Position numbers and translations under genes: made by a program. From Oscillospiraceae bacterium (GTDB taxonomy: Bacteria > Bacillota > Clostridia > Oscillospirales > Acutalibacteraceae), in contig SVPP01000001.1 in NCBI GenBank assembly GCA_015065765.1, positions 124,001 to 188,000 on the forward strand: a stretch of DNA of 64,000 bases, in the 5' to 3' direction. Under the pieces are notes generated by a model that saw only the letters and a list, made by a program, of their open reading frames with translations, made no database searches and had not been told where the DNA came from. This document shows, piece by piece, positions 1-7,955 of the stretch; within the stretch, counting starts at the first letter, position 1; each line of letters opens with the position of its first letter.

Positions 1-132
1 CAGCTTGACGGCACAAACTCTCACCACATAATCGAGGGTGCATTCAAGGCAGTTGCAAGAGCAATAAGAGAAGCTGTAAGCATTGACGAGAAAGCAAAAG
101 ACGAAATCCCCTCAAGCAAAGGCTTACTTTAA
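1..132 (+). CDS. hisB: Imidazoleglycerol-phosphate dehydratase, C-terminal fragment
   Basis: This is the last 43 codons of HisB, cut by the window edge. The reading frame contains the conserved [12 protein letters not shown] block, whose paired histidines help bind the active-site metal, and ends SSKGLL, the usual HisB tail. The enzyme dehydrates imidazole glycerol phosphate in histidine synthesis. It is followed after 14 bases by hisH in the same direction, so it belongs to the same operon. The start and most of the protein lie outside the window. Confidence 0.93.
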   Translation, partial: QLDGTNSHHIIEGAFKAVARAIREAVSIDEKAKDEIPSSKGLL

Positions 133-146
133 TCGGAGGCAGAATA

Positions 147-755
147 ATGATAGCAATTGTTGATTATGGTTGTGGTAACCTGTTTTCAATTTCGAGTTCA
201 GCAAAAGCTTTGGGACTTGACGTTGTAGTTACAGGTGACGCAGAAAAAATAAAAAATGCAGACAGAATCATTCTTCCCGGTGTTGGTGCTTTTGAGGATG
301 CGATAAACAAACTCAGAAGTTCAGGCCTTGCTGATGTGATTATAGAGGAAGCTAAAAACGGCAAACCCATTCTTGGCATTTGTCTTGGTATGCAGCTTCT
401 CTTTGATAAAAGCTATGAATATGGTGAGTTCGAGGGATTAGGTCTCATCAAAGGTGAAATCTGCCCATTTGAAGGCGATATTGACAAAAGCCTTAAAATT
501 CCTCACATGGGTTGGAATAAACTGATTTTCAAAGCAAATAACCCGATTTTCAAATATATTTCTGATGGTGACTACATGTACTTCGTTCATTCCTACTACG
601 GAAAAAACTGCGAAGAAAGTTTGCTTGCTGTCAGCGAGTATGATGTTCTTGTTCCTGCTGTTGTGAACAGCAAAAATGTTTACGGCATGCAGTTCCACCC
701 CGAAAAGAGCGGTGAAAAAGGCTTGCTCCTTTTAAAAGCATTTTCAGAGATTTAA
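147..755 (+). CDS. hisH: Imidazole glycerol phosphate synthase, glutaminase subunit
   Basis: HisH releases ammonia from glutamine and passes it to HisF, forming imidazole glycerol phosphate and AICAR. The 202-residue class I amidotransferase is of normal length. The nucleophile is in GICLGMQ (Cys79) and the other two triad members are in FHPE (His184, Glu186). The oxyanion-strand motif PGVGAF is near residue 44. The ATG follows a GGAGG site. It sits between hisB and hisA, spaced by 14 and 12 bases, in a translationally compact his operon. Confidence 0.97.
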   Translation: MIAIVDYGCGNLFSISSSAKALGLDVVVTGDAEKIKNADRIILPGVGAFEDAINKLRSSGLADVIIEEAKNGKPILGICLGMQLLFDKSYEYGEFEGLGLIKGEICPFEGDIDKSLKIPHMGWNKLIFKANNPIFKYISDGDYMYFVHSYYGKNCEESLLAVSEYDVLVPAVVNSKNVYGMQFHPEKSGEKGLLLLKAFSEI

Positions 756-767
756 GGAGGAAAAGAA

Positions 768-1493
768 ATGGAAATTTTTCCCGCAATTGATATAAGAAAC
801 GGTAATGTTGTAAGACTTACCGAGGGTGATTACAACAGAATGACGGTTTACGGCTCCAGTCCCCTTGAAATGGCTGAAACATTCATTAAAAAAGGTGCAA
901 AAAACCTTCACATGGTTGACCTTGACGGTGCAAAGGACGGAGCTCCCGTAAACTTTGATGTAATCAAAAGCGTTGCTGAAACAGGTATGCTTTTCACAGA
1001 AGTGGGCGGCGGTATCAGAGATGAAAAGAGAATTGAAGATTATCTTTCGCTTGGCGTTAACCGCGTAATTCTCGGTACGGTTGCAGTGCGTAACTTCAAA
1101 TTTGTTGAAGATGCAGTAAAAAAATATGGCGATAAAATTGCAGTTGGTGTTGATGCCCGTGACGGTAAGGTTGCTGTAAGCGGTTGGCTTGAAACAACAG
1201 AAATTGATTCACTTGATTTTTGCAGAAAACTCCGTGATGCCGGTGTTAAAACTGTAATATACACTGATATTTCAAAAGACGGTACGCTTTCAGGTACTAA
1301 CCTTGAAATATATGAAAAACTTTCAGAAATCGAAAACCTTGATATTATCGCATCGGGCGGTATTACATTTGAAGAAGAAATCAGAAAGCTTACTTCGATG
1401 AATACTTATGGTGCGATTGTAGGTAAAGCTGTTTACGCAGGCAAGCTTGACCTTGAAAGAGTTCTGAAAATTTCAAAGGGGGAAATTTTATAA
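768..1493 (+). CDS. hisA: ProFAR isomerase (phosphoribosylformimino-AICAR-P isomerase)
   Basis: HisA is a TIM barrel that opens the ribose ring of ProFAR by an Amadori rearrangement. The N-terminus FPAIDIRNGNVVRL carries the first catalytic Asp (residue 8), and the second catalytic Asp is in AVGVDARDG. The phosphate-binding GGG and ASGGI loops are intact. The length of 241 residues is typical. A GGAGG site precedes the ATG. The TAA stop overlaps the hisF ATG by one base, which suggests coupled translation with hisF. Confidence 0.97.
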   Translation: MEIFPAIDIRNGNVVRLTEGDYNRMTVYGSSPLEMAETFIKKGAKNLHMVDLDGAKDGAPVNFDVIKSVAETGMLFTEVGGGIRDEKRIEDYLSLGVNRVILGTVAVRNFKFVEDAVKKYGDKIAVGVDARDGKVAVSGWLETTEIDSLDFCRKLRDAGVKTVIYTDISKDGTLSGTNLEIYEKLSEIENLDIIASGGITFEEEIRKLTSMNTYGAIVGKAVYAGKLDLERVLKISKGEIL

Positions 1494-2248
1494 TGATTAC
1501 AAAAAGAATTATCCCCTGCCTCGACGTCAGAAACGGACGAGTAGTAAAAGGCGTAAATTTTGAAGGAATTCAGGACGTAGCTGACCCTGTTGAGCTTGCT
1601 CATTTCTATAATGACAGCGGAGCGGATGAACTTGTTTTTTACGATATCACAGCATCACATGAAGGAAGAGGTCTTTTTACAGATGTACTCACAAGGGTTG
1701 CATCAGAAATTTTCATTCCTCTTACTGTTGGTGGTGGCATCAACACAGTAGATGACTTTGACAGAGTTCTGAAATGCGGTGCAGACAAAGTTTCTGTGAA
1801 CTCAGGAGCTATCAACAATCCTGAACTTATCACTCAGGCTGCAAAGAAATATGGCGACCAATGTGTTGTTCTTTCAATGGACATTAAAAGAGTTGACGGT
1901 GAATTTCACATCTTCAAAAACGGCGGAAGAATTGACACAGGAATTGATGCTCTTCAGTGGGCAGTTGACGGCGAAAAACGTGGCGCAGGTGAACTTGTTG
2001 TAAACAGTATTGATACTGACGGAATTAAGCAAGGTTTCGATATTGAAATGCTGAAAGAAATTTCTTCAAGAGTTTCGATTCCTGTTATTGCAAGCGGTGG
2101 TGCAGGCAAAAAAGAAGATTTTCTTCACCTGTTCAATGAAAACTGTTCTGATGCCGGTCTTGCAGCTTCAATTTTCCACAGGAAAGAACTGTCAATCAAA
2201 GATTTGAAAAACTATCTCATAGAAAATAATGTTGAGATGAGAATATAA
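1493..2248 (+). CDS. hisF: Imidazole glycerol phosphate synthase, cyclase subunit
   Basis: HisF is the (beta-alpha)8 cyclase that partners HisH. The N-terminal [15 protein letters not shown] holds the catalytic Asp11, and the second Asp is in VLSMDIKR, near residue 130. The phosphate loops VGGGI and ASGGAG are present. At 251 residues it is of normal length. It overlaps hisA by one base and is followed by hisIE after 11 bases, in the common order hisH-hisA-hisF-hisI(E). Confidence 0.97.
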   Translation: MITKRIIPCLDVRNGRVVKGVNFEGIQDVADPVELAHFYNDSGADELVFYDITASHEGRGLFTDVLTRVASEIFIPLTVGGGINTVDDFDRVLKCGADKVSVNSGAINNPELITQAAKKYGDQCVVLSMDIKRVDGEFHIFKNGGRIDTGIDALQWAVDGEKRGAGELVVNSIDTDGIKQGFDIEMLKEISSRVSIPVIASGGAGKKEDFLHLFNENCSDAGLAASIFHRKELSIKDLKNYLIENNVEMRI

Positions 2249-2259
2249 GGAGAATTACC

Positions 2260-2904
2260 ATGGATATTAAAGAATTGAAATTTGACGAAAAAGGTCTTAT
2301 TCCCGCAATTGTACAGGATTTTTACACAAAGAAAGTTCTTATGCTTGCATACATGAACGAAGAGAGCCTTAAAATCAGCATTGAAGAAGGCAAAACATGT
2401 TTCTTCAGCAGAAGCAGACAGGAACTCTGGAGAAAAGGTGCAACATCAGGCAATGTTCAGAACATCGTTTCAATCAGAACAGACTGTGACATGGACACTC
2501 TCCTTGTTGACGTCATCAAAGAAGGTCCTGCTTGTCACACCGGAAGCGAAAGCTGTTTCTTCAACGATATCGTTGAACCTTCAAAAGAAAACGGTTTCTC
2601 TTATCAGGGACTTTATGATATGCTTGTCGGAAGAAAGGTTGAGAAAAAAGAAGGCTCATATACAACTTATCTTTTTGAAAAAGGTATTGATAAAATTCTC
2701 AAAAAAGTCGGCGAAGAATGTACTGAGGTTATTATCGGTGCTAAGGGCGGCGACAGAGCTGAAACAATTTATGAAATCGCAGACCTTGCTTATCACGTAA
2801 TGGTTATGATGATTGAAATGGGCATTACTCTTGACGATGTTACAGCCGAGCTTTCAAAACGTCACATCATTGATAAGAAAATCAAGCAGGAAAAAATGCA
2901 GTAA
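2260..2904 (+). CDS. hisIE: Bifunctional phosphoribosyl-AMP cyclohydrolase / phosphoribosyl-ATP pyrophosphatase
   Basis: A fused two-step enzyme of histidine synthesis. Residues about 1-110 are the HisI cyclohydrolase, with [11 protein letters not shown], the Asp-rich DCDMD stretch and the zinc cysteine in GPACHTG. Residues about 120-214 are the HisE pyrophosphohydrolase, an all-alpha MazG-like domain with [13 protein letters not shown]. The length of 214 residues fits a complete fusion. It is the last biosynthetic gene of the operon; the next gene, after 15 bases, is not a known his gene. Confidence 0.96.
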   Translation: MDIKELKFDEKGLIPAIVQDFYTKKVLMLAYMNEESLKISIEEGKTCFFSRSRQELWRKGATSGNVQNIVSIRTDCDMDTLLVDVIKEGPACHTGSESCFFNDIVEPSKENGFSYQGLYDMLVGRKVEKKEGSYTTYLFEKGIDKILKKVGEECTEVIIGAKGGDRAETIYEIADLAYHVMVMMIEMGITLDDVTAELSKRHIIDKKIKQEKMQ

Positions 2905-2919
2905 TTAAGGAGTGATTCC

Positions 2920-3735
2920 ATGTCCCCTTCTTTTACAAATTTTATTTCAGTTTTAATGTCAATTTTCACATCAATACTCAGCTTTTTCGGAATCAATCTT
3001 TATAACAACGGTTTTGATGACATTGATTTTTCCGCTGTGAAAGATATTTCTTTTTCATCTGAACTTGTGCTTGAGGATTTGCATTACGGCAGCCAGACAA
3101 TTCTGCAGGGAGGCTGTACTGACGGAAAATATGCTTACTTCTGCTCACACAACGGCTATGCTGATGTATGTTCAATTTCCAAGTATGAAATTGATACCTG
3201 GAAAGAAGTAGCAAGATCAAATGTTGTTGATGTAGACCACGGAAATGATATAACATATAATAAAGACAAAAGATGCCTTGTTGTGTGCCATAATGCTCCG
3301 AATAGGACACTTGTTTCTTACGTGGATAAAGATACGCTGGAAATAATTGAAACTATCGAAATACCTCTTGAAATTTATTCTATTACATATAACGCAAAAA
3401 CCAATAAATATGCAGTTGGTATTTCATATACTTTTGATTTTGCGATACTTGATAAGAACTTCAAAGTTATTGAAACAATCAAAGGTGTCAAACCGAAATC
3501 TACAACAAGACAAGGTATGGACAGTGACGACAAATATCTTTACTTTCTCCTGAGTTTTCCTAATGCAATTTCAGTTTATGACTGGGACGGAAATCACTAT
3601 GGTGTTTTTGAGCTTAACGATGAAGCTGCAAAATACGAAAGTGAAAATATTTTCTTATTAAACGATGACCTTTATATCGGATATAATTATAGTTTCGGTA
3701 AGGTTTACAAAACCTCATTTGAAGTTACATATTAA
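2920..3735 (+). CDS. Membrane-anchored beta-propeller-like protein of unknown function
   Basis: I do not recognise a named family. The 271-residue protein starts with an uncharged hydrophobic stretch (about residues 5-25), followed by repeated strand-rich segments in which Asp-Gly or Asn turns separate aromatic strands, such as DGKYAYFCSHNGYADV and DDKYLYFLL. This suggests a secreted or anchored beta-propeller. It lies 15 bases after hisIE behind an AAGGAG site and before a terminator, so it is probably transcribed with the his genes. The protein at 34412-35449 has a similar hydrophobic start and style, and may be a distant relative. No catalytic motif is visible. Confidence 0.7.
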   Translation: MSPSFTNFISVLMSIFTSILSFFGINLYNNGFDDIDFSAVKDISFSSELVLEDLHYGSQTILQGGCTDGKYAYFCSHNGYADVCSISKYEIDTWKEVARSNVVDVDHGNDITYNKDKRCLVVCHNAPNRTLVSYVDKDTLEIIETIEIPLEIYSITYNAKTNKYAVGISYTFDFAILDKNFKVIETIKGVKPKSTTRQGMDSDDKYLYFLLSFPNAISVYDWDGNHYGVFELNDEAAKYESENIFLLNDDLYIGYNYSFGKVYKTSFEVTY

Positions 3736-3741
3736 ATTTTT

Positions 3742-3776
3742 AAGCGGTAAGTCAACAAAGGCTTACCGCTTTTTTC
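3742..3776 (+). terminator. Intrinsic terminator of the his operon
   Basis: A perfect 10-bp stem (AAGCGGTAAG at 3742-3751 with CTTACCGCTT at 3762-3771) is followed by a T run, just after the stop of the propeller-like gene. It ends the histidine operon transcript. Confidence 0.9.
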
Positions 3777-3802
3777 ACACTTTCGGACAAAGCACATACC
3801 AT
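3774..3802 (+). promoter_or_regulatory. Possible sigma-E-type promoter of cotJABC
   Basis: The -10-like CATACCAT (3795-3802) resembles the mother-cell sigma-E consensus CATACAAT. The region 14 bases upstream (TTCACAC) is only a partial -35 match. No TTGACA/TATAAT promoter is seen in this gap. CotJ operons are sigma-E controlled in Bacillus, so the assignment is plausible but weak. Confidence 0.3.
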
Positions 3803-3834
3803 AGTAGTGAAGAATTTATGAAAGGAGAATCATT

Positions 3835-4095
3835 TTGCAAAGAATGTACGACTATGGTAATTCACCGCGGATGATGCGTGAGAATTATTATCGACAAACA
3901 GAACGAAACAACTACAACTATGTAAAAAAATGCTGCATTCAGCCCGAAGGAAAGTTTCCTGAATGTACACCTGTAGCAATGGCTTTTGTCCCGTTCCAGG
4001 AAATGACAGAGCTTTATGATGACTGCAAAGCATTAGAGAGAGGCACTGCATTCCCCTGCCTTGACAAACCTTTTCTTGGGGGTTGCTGCAAATGA
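3835..4095 (+). CDS. cotJA: Spore coat associated protein CotJA
   Basis: A small 86-residue protein of the CotJA family. These proteins have a PxCTPVAMAFVPFQ-like core followed by a segment on the pattern 'ALERGTAFPCLDKPF', both seen here. It starts with TTG (3835), chosen because AAAGGAG lies 7 bases upstream. It overlaps cotJB by four bases and heads a cotJA-cotJB-cotJC operon. CotJ proteins are made in the mother cell and associate with the inner spore coat. Several Cys residues are present, including a C-terminal GGCCK. Confidence 0.88.
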   Translation: MQRMYDYGNSPRMMRENYYRQTERNNYNYVKKCCIQPEGKFPECTPVAMAFVPFQEMTELYDDCKALERGTAFPCLDKPFLGGCCK

Positions 4096-4343
4096 TGAGA
4101 AGTAATGACCTTTTGAAACAACTTTCTGCAACAGCTTTTTTTATGTGGGATCTGCACCTTTATCTCGACACACATACATGTGACACTGATGCAATAGCAC
4201 TTTATAACAAATATAAAGAAAAATACCATATGCTCCGTGAAGAATTTGAAGAGAAATACTGGAAGCTTTCAACTACAAACGCACAGGGTGTTGAATGGAT
4301 TAAAAACCCATGGCCATGGGAGAAAGAAGGTTGTGATTGCTGA
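4092..4343 (+). CDS. cotJB: Spore coat protein CotJB
   Basis: A CotJB-type protein of about 83 residues. It shows the conserved FFMWDLHLYLDTHTCD segment and the C-terminal WIKNPWPWE that marks the family. ATG 4092 overlaps the cotJA stop (ATGA) and has a GGGGG site about 8 bases upstream; a TTG at 4083 or the adjacent ATG at 4095 are alternatives. It is predicted to be part of the inner coat with CotJA and CotJC. The C-terminus CDC is unusual for its paired cysteines. Confidence 0.9.
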   Translation: MMRSNDLLKQLSATAFFMWDLHLYLDTHTCDTDAIALYNKYKEKYHMLREEFEEKYWKLSTTNAQGVEWIKNPWPWEKEGCDC

Positions 4344-4945
4344 TGTTCCAATATGAAAAAAGATTACAGTATCCCGTAAACATTAAAAATCCCAATCCTA
4401 AACTTGCAAAAATTATTATCACTCAGTATGGCGGTCCTGATGGCGAGCTTGGTGCTTCACTGAGATATCTGAGTCAGCGTTTTTCAATGCCGCATCCTGA
4501 ACTTAAAGGTTTATTAACTGATATCGGCACCGAAGAACTTGGTCACTTAGAAATGATTGGTGCCATTGTTTATCAGCTTACAAGAAACCTTTCAATTGAA
4601 GAAATCAAAAAAGCAGGCTTTGACGATTATTTTGTTGACCACACAACAGGTATTTATCCTCAGTTTGCATCAGGTGTTCCGTGGACAGCTGCAACAATTC
4701 AGTCATCAGGTGATTTGATTGCTGACCTTCATGAAGACCTTGCCGCAGAGCAGAAAGCAAGAAAAACTTACGATAATATCTTAAGACTTGTTGATGACCC
4801 TGATGTCAAGGAACCTATCAAATTCTTAAGAGCAAGAGAAGTTGTGCACTATCAGCGTTTTGGCGAAGGATTAAGAATCGCTACTGACCGACTTGATGCT
4901 AAAAACTTCTACGCTTTTAATCCCTCTTTTGACAAATGTAAATAA
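4343..4945 (+). CDS. cotJC: Manganese-catalase-like spore coat protein CotJC
   Basis: A 200-residue ferritin-like four-helix protein close to Bacillus CotJC and the non-haem manganese catalases. The N-terminus MFQYEKRLQYPV matches the family start, so ATG 4343 (overlapping the cotJB stop as TGATG) is preferred over TTG 4337, although the AAGAAGG site is better spaced for the TTG. Metal ligands are in GELGASLRYL, TEELGHLEM, EDLAAEQ and REVVHYQRF. It probably removes peroxide in the spore coat. It is the last gene of the operon, before a bidirectional terminator. Confidence 0.95.
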   Translation: MFQYEKRLQYPVNIKNPNPKLAKIIITQYGGPDGELGASLRYLSQRFSMPHPELKGLLTDIGTEELGHLEMIGAIVYQLTRNLSIEEIKKAGFDDYFVDHTTGIYPQFASGVPWTAATIQSSGDLIADLHEDLAAEQKARKTYDNILRLVDDPDVKEPIKFLRAREVVHYQRFGEGLRIATDRLDAKNFYAFNPSFDKCK

Positions 4946-4954
4946 ATATCAAAA

Positions 4955-4984
4955 AAATCCGCAAAGCACAAACTTTGCGGATTT
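4955..4984. terminator. Bidirectional terminator between cotJC and galT
   Basis: The stem AAATCCGCAAAG / CTTTGCGGATTT (12 bp, 4955-4966 and 4973-4984) is flanked by an A run on the left and T-rich bases on the right. It lies between two convergent genes and can serve both strands. Confidence 0.88.
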
Positions 4985-4988
4985 AAAA

Positions 4989-6488
4989 TTATTTAACTGA
5001 TTCAAGAAATCTCATAAAAGCATTTCTGCCTTCTTCAGTTACTTTGTACACACCTGCATGTTCAAGAACAGTTTTGAAAACAAGACCAGTTTCCTTAAGA
5101 ACAATTTCATGTACGTTTTCTTCAGTGATTAAATCATACTTTCCTTTTATTTCATCTGCCCAATCAGCGTGAATTGCAATTTTTTCGTTTTTGCTAACGT
5201 CTTCACCTTTTACCAGACATTCTTCAAGGATTGCAAGCTCTGTCTTGAGTCTAGAGGGCAGAACTGCAAGTCCCATAACCTCAATAAGACCGATGTTTTC
5301 CTTCTTGATATGGTGAAGTTCGCTGTGAGGATGATAAACGCCAAGAGGATGTTCATCTGTAGTAATATTGTTTCTGAGAACAAGATCCATCTCAAATTTC
5401 TCACCGCGTCTGCGTGCGATAGGTGTAATTGTGTTGTGGGGAACACCGTCAGTTTCAGCGAAAACAAAGGCATCTTCGTCAGTATAGGCACGCCAAGCAG
5501 TAAGAATTTTATCAGAAAGTTCTACAAGTTTCTCTTTATTTTTGCCGTTCAACCTGATAACTGACATAGGCCATTTCACAATGCCTGCACTGACGTCCTC
5601 AAAACCGTCAAATACAAACTCTTTTTCAATAGGTGCTTCTGCCATGGCAAATGTATAATGGCCGCCCTGGAAGTGGTCATGACTGAGAATAGAACCGCCT
5701 ACAATGGGCAAATCAGCGTTTGAGCCGATAAAGTAATGAGGAAATACCGATACAAAATCAAGAAGCTTTGCAAAGGCCTTTTTGTCAATTTTCATCGGTG
5801 TATGTTCATTGTTGAAAACAATACAATGCTCGTTGTAATAAACATAAGGAGAATACTGCATACTGCTTTCCACGCCATCCAAAAGCACTGGAACCGTACG
5901 GAGTGTCTGACGTGCAGGATAATTAAGTCTTCCTCTATAGCCTGTATTTTCACGGCATAACATGCATTTTGGGTAACTGCTTTGTTTTGCGTTCTTCGCT
6001 GCAGCAATCGCCTTGGGATCTTTCTCGGGTTTTGAAAGATTGATTGTGATATCAAGGTTTCCGTATTCACAAGGATAAACCCATTTCATGTCTTTTTTAA
6101 TTCTGTATCTTCTTATGTAGTCGCAATCGCATGAAAGCTTGTAGAAGTAATCTGTTGCTTTTTCTGGTGATTCAGCATACAGTGCATTAAACTTATTTAT
6201 TACCTCAGAAGGTCTGGGTGTCAGTGCAGACATAACACGTGTGTCAAACAAGTCTCGTTCAGTTATATTATCATCAATAAGTTCATTTTCAACTGCAAAG
6301 TCAAGGATTTTTCCGAGAATTTCTTCAAGAGATAAATCGGGACACTCCTCTGTTTCAATATATTCGTCAAGATTCAGTATATCAAGAAGAGTATTGATAA
6401 CATAATATTTATCACTTGTTTCGATTAAATTGTATTTCATAGCATAATTGACAAGAGAATTGATATAAGGAAAAATCATAAATGCCAC
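4989..6488 (-). CDS. galT: UDP-glucose--hexose-1-phosphate uridylyltransferase, Firmicutes type
   Basis: This is the long (499-residue) Firmicutes GalT, which moves UMP between glucose-1-phosphate and galactose-1-phosphate in the Leloir pathway. The family signature SHDHFQGG is in the middle of the protein, with SALTPRPSEV upstream and cysteines in the YPKCMLCREN block. It is a single gene with its own promoter and terminator. No galK or galE is in the window, so the rest of the pathway must be elsewhere. Confidence 0.95.
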   Translation of the reverse strand: MAFMIFPYINSLVNYAMKYNLIETSDKYYVINTLLDILNLDEYIETEECPDLSLEEILGKILDFAVENELIDDNITERDLFDTRVMSALTPRPSEVINKFNALYAESPEKATDYFYKLSCDCDYIRRYRIKKDMKWVYPCEYGNLDITINLSKPEKDPKAIAAAKNAKQSSYPKCMLCRENTGYRGRLNYPARQTLRTVPVLLDGVESSMQYSPYVYYNEHCIVFNNEHTPMKIDKKAFAKLLDFVSVFPHYFIGSNADLPIVGGSILSHDHFQGGHYTFAMAEAPIEKEFVFDGFEDVSAGIVKWPMSVIRLNGKNKEKLVELSDKILTAWRAYTDEDAFVFAETDGVPHNTITPIARRRGEKFEMDLVLRNNITTDEHPLGVYHPHSELHHIKKENIGLIEVMGLAVLPSRLKTELAILEECLVKGEDVSKNEKIAIHADWADEIKGKYDLITEENVHEIVLKETGLVFKTVLEHAGVYKVTEEGRNAFMRFLESVK

Positions 6489-6508
6489 CTCTTAAAATTA
6501 TTTAAATT

Positions 6509-6537
6509 ATTATATCATAGTCAATTATATAAATCAA
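6509..6537 (-). promoter_or_regulatory. galT promoter
   Basis: On the minus strand, TTGATT (6537-6532) is followed after 17 bases by TATAAT (6514-6509). This is a good sigma-A promoter about 20 bases before the galT start. Confidence 0.75.
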
Positions 6538-6568
6538 TAAATAATTTATAATTATCACGACAACAGTG

Positions 6569-6597
6569 TTGAAAGATTTACTGTTTTATGGTAACAT
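6569..6597 (+). promoter_or_regulatory. Promoter of the glycerophosphodiesterase gene
   Basis: TTGAAA (6569-6574), a 17-base spacer, then TAACAT (6592-6597). It lies back to back with the galT promoter. Confidence 0.6.
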
Positions 6598-6621
6598 TGT
6601 GTAGAAAAAGGAGTGATAAAA

Positions 6622-7470
6622 TTGCTGAAAAATATTTTAAAACATTTACTGAGAATTGTAATCGGCATTCTGATATTTGTTATTCTTACAACCGTATGTG
6701 TTCAATTATTTTATTACAGAGAAAAAGAAAATGACAGCGTAAAAAATCTCAGCTTTATTTCAGAAGACGATCCCCTCTTTCTCACGGCACACAGAGGCGT
6801 TACTGCCTTTGCACCAGAAAATTCACTTCCTGCCTTTGAGAAAGCAGACGATATGGACTACTATGCTGCGGAATGTGATGCAATTCTCACTAAAGATAAT
6901 AAATGGGTAATTACACATGATGATACAATGTTCCTTCATTTCTGGAGTTTTAAGAAAGTATCAGAAAGTAATTATTCAGAGCTGAAAAAAATCGGATATA
7001 AAAACGGTGTCAATTTTACAAAACATGATAACATGTATTTGCCTACACTTGATGAATATTTAGATATCCTGAAAGACTCTGACACAAAAGCGCAAATTGA
7101 AATAAAAACTGAAACTACAGACAGACTTGAAGAAATTCTGCACAAGCTTGAAGAAAGAAATATGAAAGAAAACTCAATGATTATTTCTTTTAACATTGAA
7201 CAGCTCAGATTCCTGAGAAATCTCGATAAGGAAATTGAACTGTGGTATCTGACAGAGGAAATTAACGAAAATGTTATCAGTGATTTTCAGGACATAGGCG
7301 GTAATGCCACACTTGCTATAAAAGGCTCAGAAATATCTGACGAAAACATAAAAAATACAATAGCAAAAGGTATTACTTTAGCTGCATGGACAATTAATGA
7401 CACTGAGCAACTGGAACGATTGTATAATCTTGGAATCCGATACATAACAACTGATAAATTCTGTAACTAA
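6622..7470 (+). CDS. Membrane-anchored glycerophosphodiester phosphodiesterase
   Basis: A GDPD-family phosphodiesterase that would cleave glycerophosphodiesters to glycerol-3-phosphate and an alcohol. The N-terminal transmembrane segment (about residues 10-30) suggests an outward-facing anchored enzyme. The catalytic core shows TAHRGVTAFAPENSLPAF, the metal-binding ECD and THDD, and EIKTE. TTG 6622 is preferred because AAAAGGAG lies 8 bases upstream; the in-frame GTG at 6613 overlaps that site. It could recycle lipoteichoic-acid or phospholipid fragments. It is a single gene between its own promoter and a terminator. Confidence 0.9.
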   Translation: MLKNILKHLLRIVIGILIFVILTTVCVQLFYYREKENDSVKNLSFISEDDPLFLTAHRGVTAFAPENSLPAFEKADDMDYYAAECDAILTKDNKWVITHDDTMFLHFWSFKKVSESNYSELKKIGYKNGVNFTKHDNMYLPTLDEYLDILKDSDTKAQIEIKTETTDRLEEILHKLEERNMKENSMIISFNIEQLRFLRNLDKEIELWYLTEEINENVISDFQDIGGNATLAIKGSEISDENIKNTIAKGITLAAWTINDTEQLERLYNLGIRYITTDKFCN

Positions 7471-7476
7471 AAAGCA

Positions 7477-7503
7477 AAACACCTACCTTTATGGTAGGTG
7501 TTT
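7477..7503. terminator. Bidirectional terminator
   Basis: The stem AAACACCTACC / GGTAGGTGTTT (7477-7487 with 7493-7503) has a 5-base loop. It separates the converging GDPD and Xre-regulator genes. Confidence 0.87.
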
Positions 7504-7516
7504 CGTACTTTTAAAA

Positions 7517-7771
7517 TTACTCTTCGTCTTCAAGACCGAGCAACCACAAAACAGAAACGTTAAGAGTTTTTGCGATAACAATAAGTTCCTTATCGCTGAC
7601 ACTGCGAATCTGTCCCTCAAGCTTAGAAAGACCCGAAGCGTTGAGATCGATACCTGCAACCTGAAGCTGTGTAAGAAGATCCTTCTGCTTCATGCCGATA
7701 CTCTTTCTCTTTTCTTCGATTCTCTGTCCGACGATATTGCGATCGCCCACAGCCTGCTTGCGCACTCTCAT
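7517..7771 (-). CDS. Small Xre-family transcriptional regulator
   Basis: An 84-residue protein that is almost all one helix-turn-helix domain of the Xre/Cro type (IGQRIEEKRKSIGMKQKDLL, then a recognition helix around NASGLSKLEG). A longer frame reaches 7834, but a promoter lies inside that extension, and ATG 7771 has a GGGGG site 8 bases upstream, so the short form is preferred. The C-terminus is acidic (GLEDEE). Neighbours are unrelated single genes, and no target is evident. Confidence 0.85.
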   Translation of the reverse strand: MRVRKQAVGDRNIVGQRIEEKRKSIGMKQKDLLTQLQVAGIDLNASGLSKLEGQIRSVSDKELIVIAKTLNVSVLWLLGLEDEE

Positions 7772-7787
7772 TAAAAATACCCCCATA

Positions 7788-7817
7788 TCTTTAAGAGTGA
7801 AATTTAGTTTTGTCAAC
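7788..7817 (-). promoter_or_regulatory. Promoter of the small Xre regulator
   Basis: TTGACA (7817-7812) with an 18-base spacer and a weak TAAAGA (7793-7788). Its position inside the longer open frame supports the downstream start at 7771. Confidence 0.45.
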
Positions 7818-7955
7818 CATTTAACAATACACAAGTTTATTTTATCACACTCAAAAAACTTTTCAATATCAACGCTAAAATGTTAACAATTTGTTAATAT
7901 TTTAAATCACTATTGTAAAAATAAACCAATTTTTAATTATAAAAAGTAAAAATAA

